Below, one piece after another: positions 61,049 to 64,000 of a DNA stretch of 64,000 bases. Made by a program: the position numbers and the translations under genes. The notes below the pieces were generated by a model. It was not told the origin of the DNA and did not search any database. It worked only from the letters and a program-made list of their open reading frames with translations. Within the stretch, counting starts at the first letter, position 1. Each line of letters begins with the position of its first letter. The DNA lies in contig JAQPZY010000807.1 in the NCBI GenBank assembly GCA_029931535.1, positions 310,001-374,000 on the forward strand. Direction: 5' to 3'. The DNA is from Margaritifera margaritifera (lineage: Eukaryota; Mollusca; Bivalvia; Unionida; Margaritiferidae).

Positions 61049-61545
61049 CTTAAAATAAACAAGAAATGTAGCTCAAGATGAATGAGGTCACTTAACTAAC
61101 CATCCACGCTAACCCATATATTTGAATCGTGTGGTGTGTTGGGAACGGCGATTGTTGTAGCCTGTATTATATGTCTGTTGCACAGTTTGTAACTGCCGGT
61201 GGCGCATGGATATGAGAAATTGTTTCAAGTATAGATGTGGTATTTGCAACTCTCAACGCATCAAAACGCTAATTCGGTTCCTTACTTATTTCTTATCTTT
61301 TAACAACATTTCCGATGAAATCCAGTGCATTAATTAAAAGCTCAAGCACATACAGACCATCATGCTTATATTAAGCATTAACTTGGACAAAACATGTAAA
61401 ACATTCAGCATAGGTTATGTTGCAATTTTTCGAAATAGTTGTATTTGAATATCAGAAAATATATATTACACCAGAAATTTGATGATAGGGTAAATAACTA
61501 CATTATTAACATTACGATATCAGAATCATATCAGGTTGCAAACCA
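61049..61545. other. unassigned DNA
   Basis: Presumed intron or flank of the putative gene; no further exon recognised. Confidence 0.4.
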
Positions 61546-61650
61546 CTAGTAATTAGATTGTCCATGGTTAACACAGTTCATTAGTAATTAGATAGTCCAC
61601 GGTTAACACAGTTCACTAGTAATTAGATAGCCCATGATTAACACAGTTCA
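61546..61650. repeat. 35-bp unit repeated three times
   Basis: CTAGTAATTAGATAGTCCAT plus GGTTAACACAGTTCA, in three head-to-tail copies (61546-61580, 61581-61615, 61616-61650) with one to three differences each. Every unit has TTAA-centred symmetry (GGTTAACAC). Confidence 0.95.
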
Positions 61651-62797
61651 CCCTACATCGTATCGTTCTCTGATGTCTTTTATTAGTCAGTTCATTTAAT
61701 TTTTCCAGAGGCTTGAATGTTTACTGTTTCAAAGCATGATCTAACCATTCGCAACCATGCTTGCAGACTGAGGCCTGATATCTCTTTGTTGCGTATGTGT
61801 GTAACTTTGTAGATGGGTCAGAAGAATAATATTAATTTGGTTCCTCTCTAGCTTTGTCCGTTGTTAGGATATGCTGACATCTTTTGTCGCGTTAAAATAT
61901 TTCGTCACATACAAATTTAACTAGTTCAGAGATTCTATATATCGCGAAAAATCATTTCACTTACAGCAACGTATATGATTTTATCCATAAGTTTCACGTT
62001 ATTGAAATATATGTATTGGTTTCAAATTCGTCCTAGTACTATATCGTAAGTTGGCTGTTCGGATACCGTTGCTGCGTTTGTTTTTATTCGTCTTGCTTTT
62101 GGTGTTTTATAGTCATGCTGAACTACTCATGAATTTCCAACAAGCTGATCATAAACTCGGCGAAACATTTTTGGGAACTCTATTTATTTTTCTTGTGGTA
62201 TCTATTTTTTATTTAACCGAATTTAAAATTGGTTAATTTAATCTGCATGGATTAATAAACCTTTATGTTTCATCTGCAAAAGCTACGCTGATATATATTT
62301 GAATGATGGTTCTTTTGAGAATGACATATTCCTCGATAGTTTTTATATTTCAGTTCTCAAAATCTTAAGCAGCGAACTGGTACTAAACTCGATGTATAAT
62401 TTACGTCAAGGCTGCTGATTAAAACCTATTACTGTATGTGCTATGTATAATTTTAAGCCTTATAGAGGGTAAATCTGGAAATATTTCAAATGAATTATGC
62501 ACTTACTTTTATATGTACGTGTGAGCAACAACAGTTGTTTTTTTCTTGTGTCTGTTCTTGGAATTTTTTGTGAAGGGGAGACACGTCATTTTCGTTGGGA
62601 ACTAGTTTCCCTACTGTGAAGGGGTAGTCATTGAAATATATGTTCATGTGTTAGGAATTTTAAATTTTAACCTCAATATGTACCCCGAGTATCATCAAGA
62701 ATGTTCAACATATTTTATCTACCGATTTCATCATTTATTTTTCACTTCCTGATATGCTGTGTTTCACTAGCAAAAGTTGACATATTGCATACTAATG
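61651..62797. other. unassigned DNA
   Basis: The hydrophobic plus-strand frame at 62051-62236 opens with TTG rather than ATG and has no splice or family support. No gene called. Confidence 0.45.

Positions 62798-64000
<1,203 letters not shown>

Noticed and set aside
62051..62236. Hydrophobic plus-strand frame resembling a small membrane protein
   Set aside because: It opens at TTG, lacks an ATG, and has no splice or family support in AT-rich DNA where hydrophobic frames arise by chance.

Overview
Metazoan nuclear DNA, AT-rich and gene-poor. The long (TA)n, (GA)n and (ATGT)n arrays, tRNA-derived SINEs, a SINE tail of the form GCGTTAAACCATAAAAACCAAAC, and the LINE, Penelope-like, mariner and Polinton-type relics suggest a lophotrochozoan, most likely a mollusc. 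This placement is inference; nothing in the window fixes the species. No prokaryotic gene organisation, CRISPR array or operon is present, and most open frames are microsatellite translations or repeat shadows.

Layout. 0-7.2 kb is a graveyard of mobile DNA. A LINE endonuclease fragment runs off the left edge (minus). A very decayed protein-primed type B DNA polymerase (Polinton/Maverick-like) lies on the plus strand in two parts (about 1.0-2.1 and 4.2-5.4 kb). About 2 kb of insertion separates them, carrying an internally deleted minus-strand transposon-type gene (2.39-3.42 kb). A mariner relic with recognisable terminal inverted repeats follows (5.88-7.15 kb). 8.9-13.5 kb holds three unrelated minisatellites (units about 55, 145 and 105 bp) and an 18-bp perfect hairpin. 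19.2-23.1 kb has a 0.9-kb duplication, SINEs in head-to-head orientation and long TA/ATGT arrays. 25.85-26.97 kb is a large fold-back inverted repeat. 27.5-29.8 kb is a minus-strand Jockey/I-type LINE relic whose reverse transcriptase core is deleted.

32.3-34.1 and 42.1-42.8 kb carry two copies of a palindromic composite repeat; the first abuts a Penelope-like 3' fragment with a GIY-YIG domain. 34.1-41.1 and 47.3-57.3 kb are related by old, rearranged segmental duplication. Inside the second, a 1.2-kb unit is duplicated again, so a SINE insertion and its empty site can both be read. 57.8-58.85 kb is a second polymerase-B relic (minus, N-terminal half). 60.5-61.05 kb has two spliceable, phase-compatible, cysteine-rich exons of a probable ADAM/ADAMTS-like protein (minus), the only good host-gene candidate. 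The rest is unassigned AT-rich DNA.

No working multi-gene system is visible. The interest lies in nested relics, internal deletions that removed catalytic cores, SINEs whose 3' tails are compound microsatellites, and the fold-back and segmental duplications.
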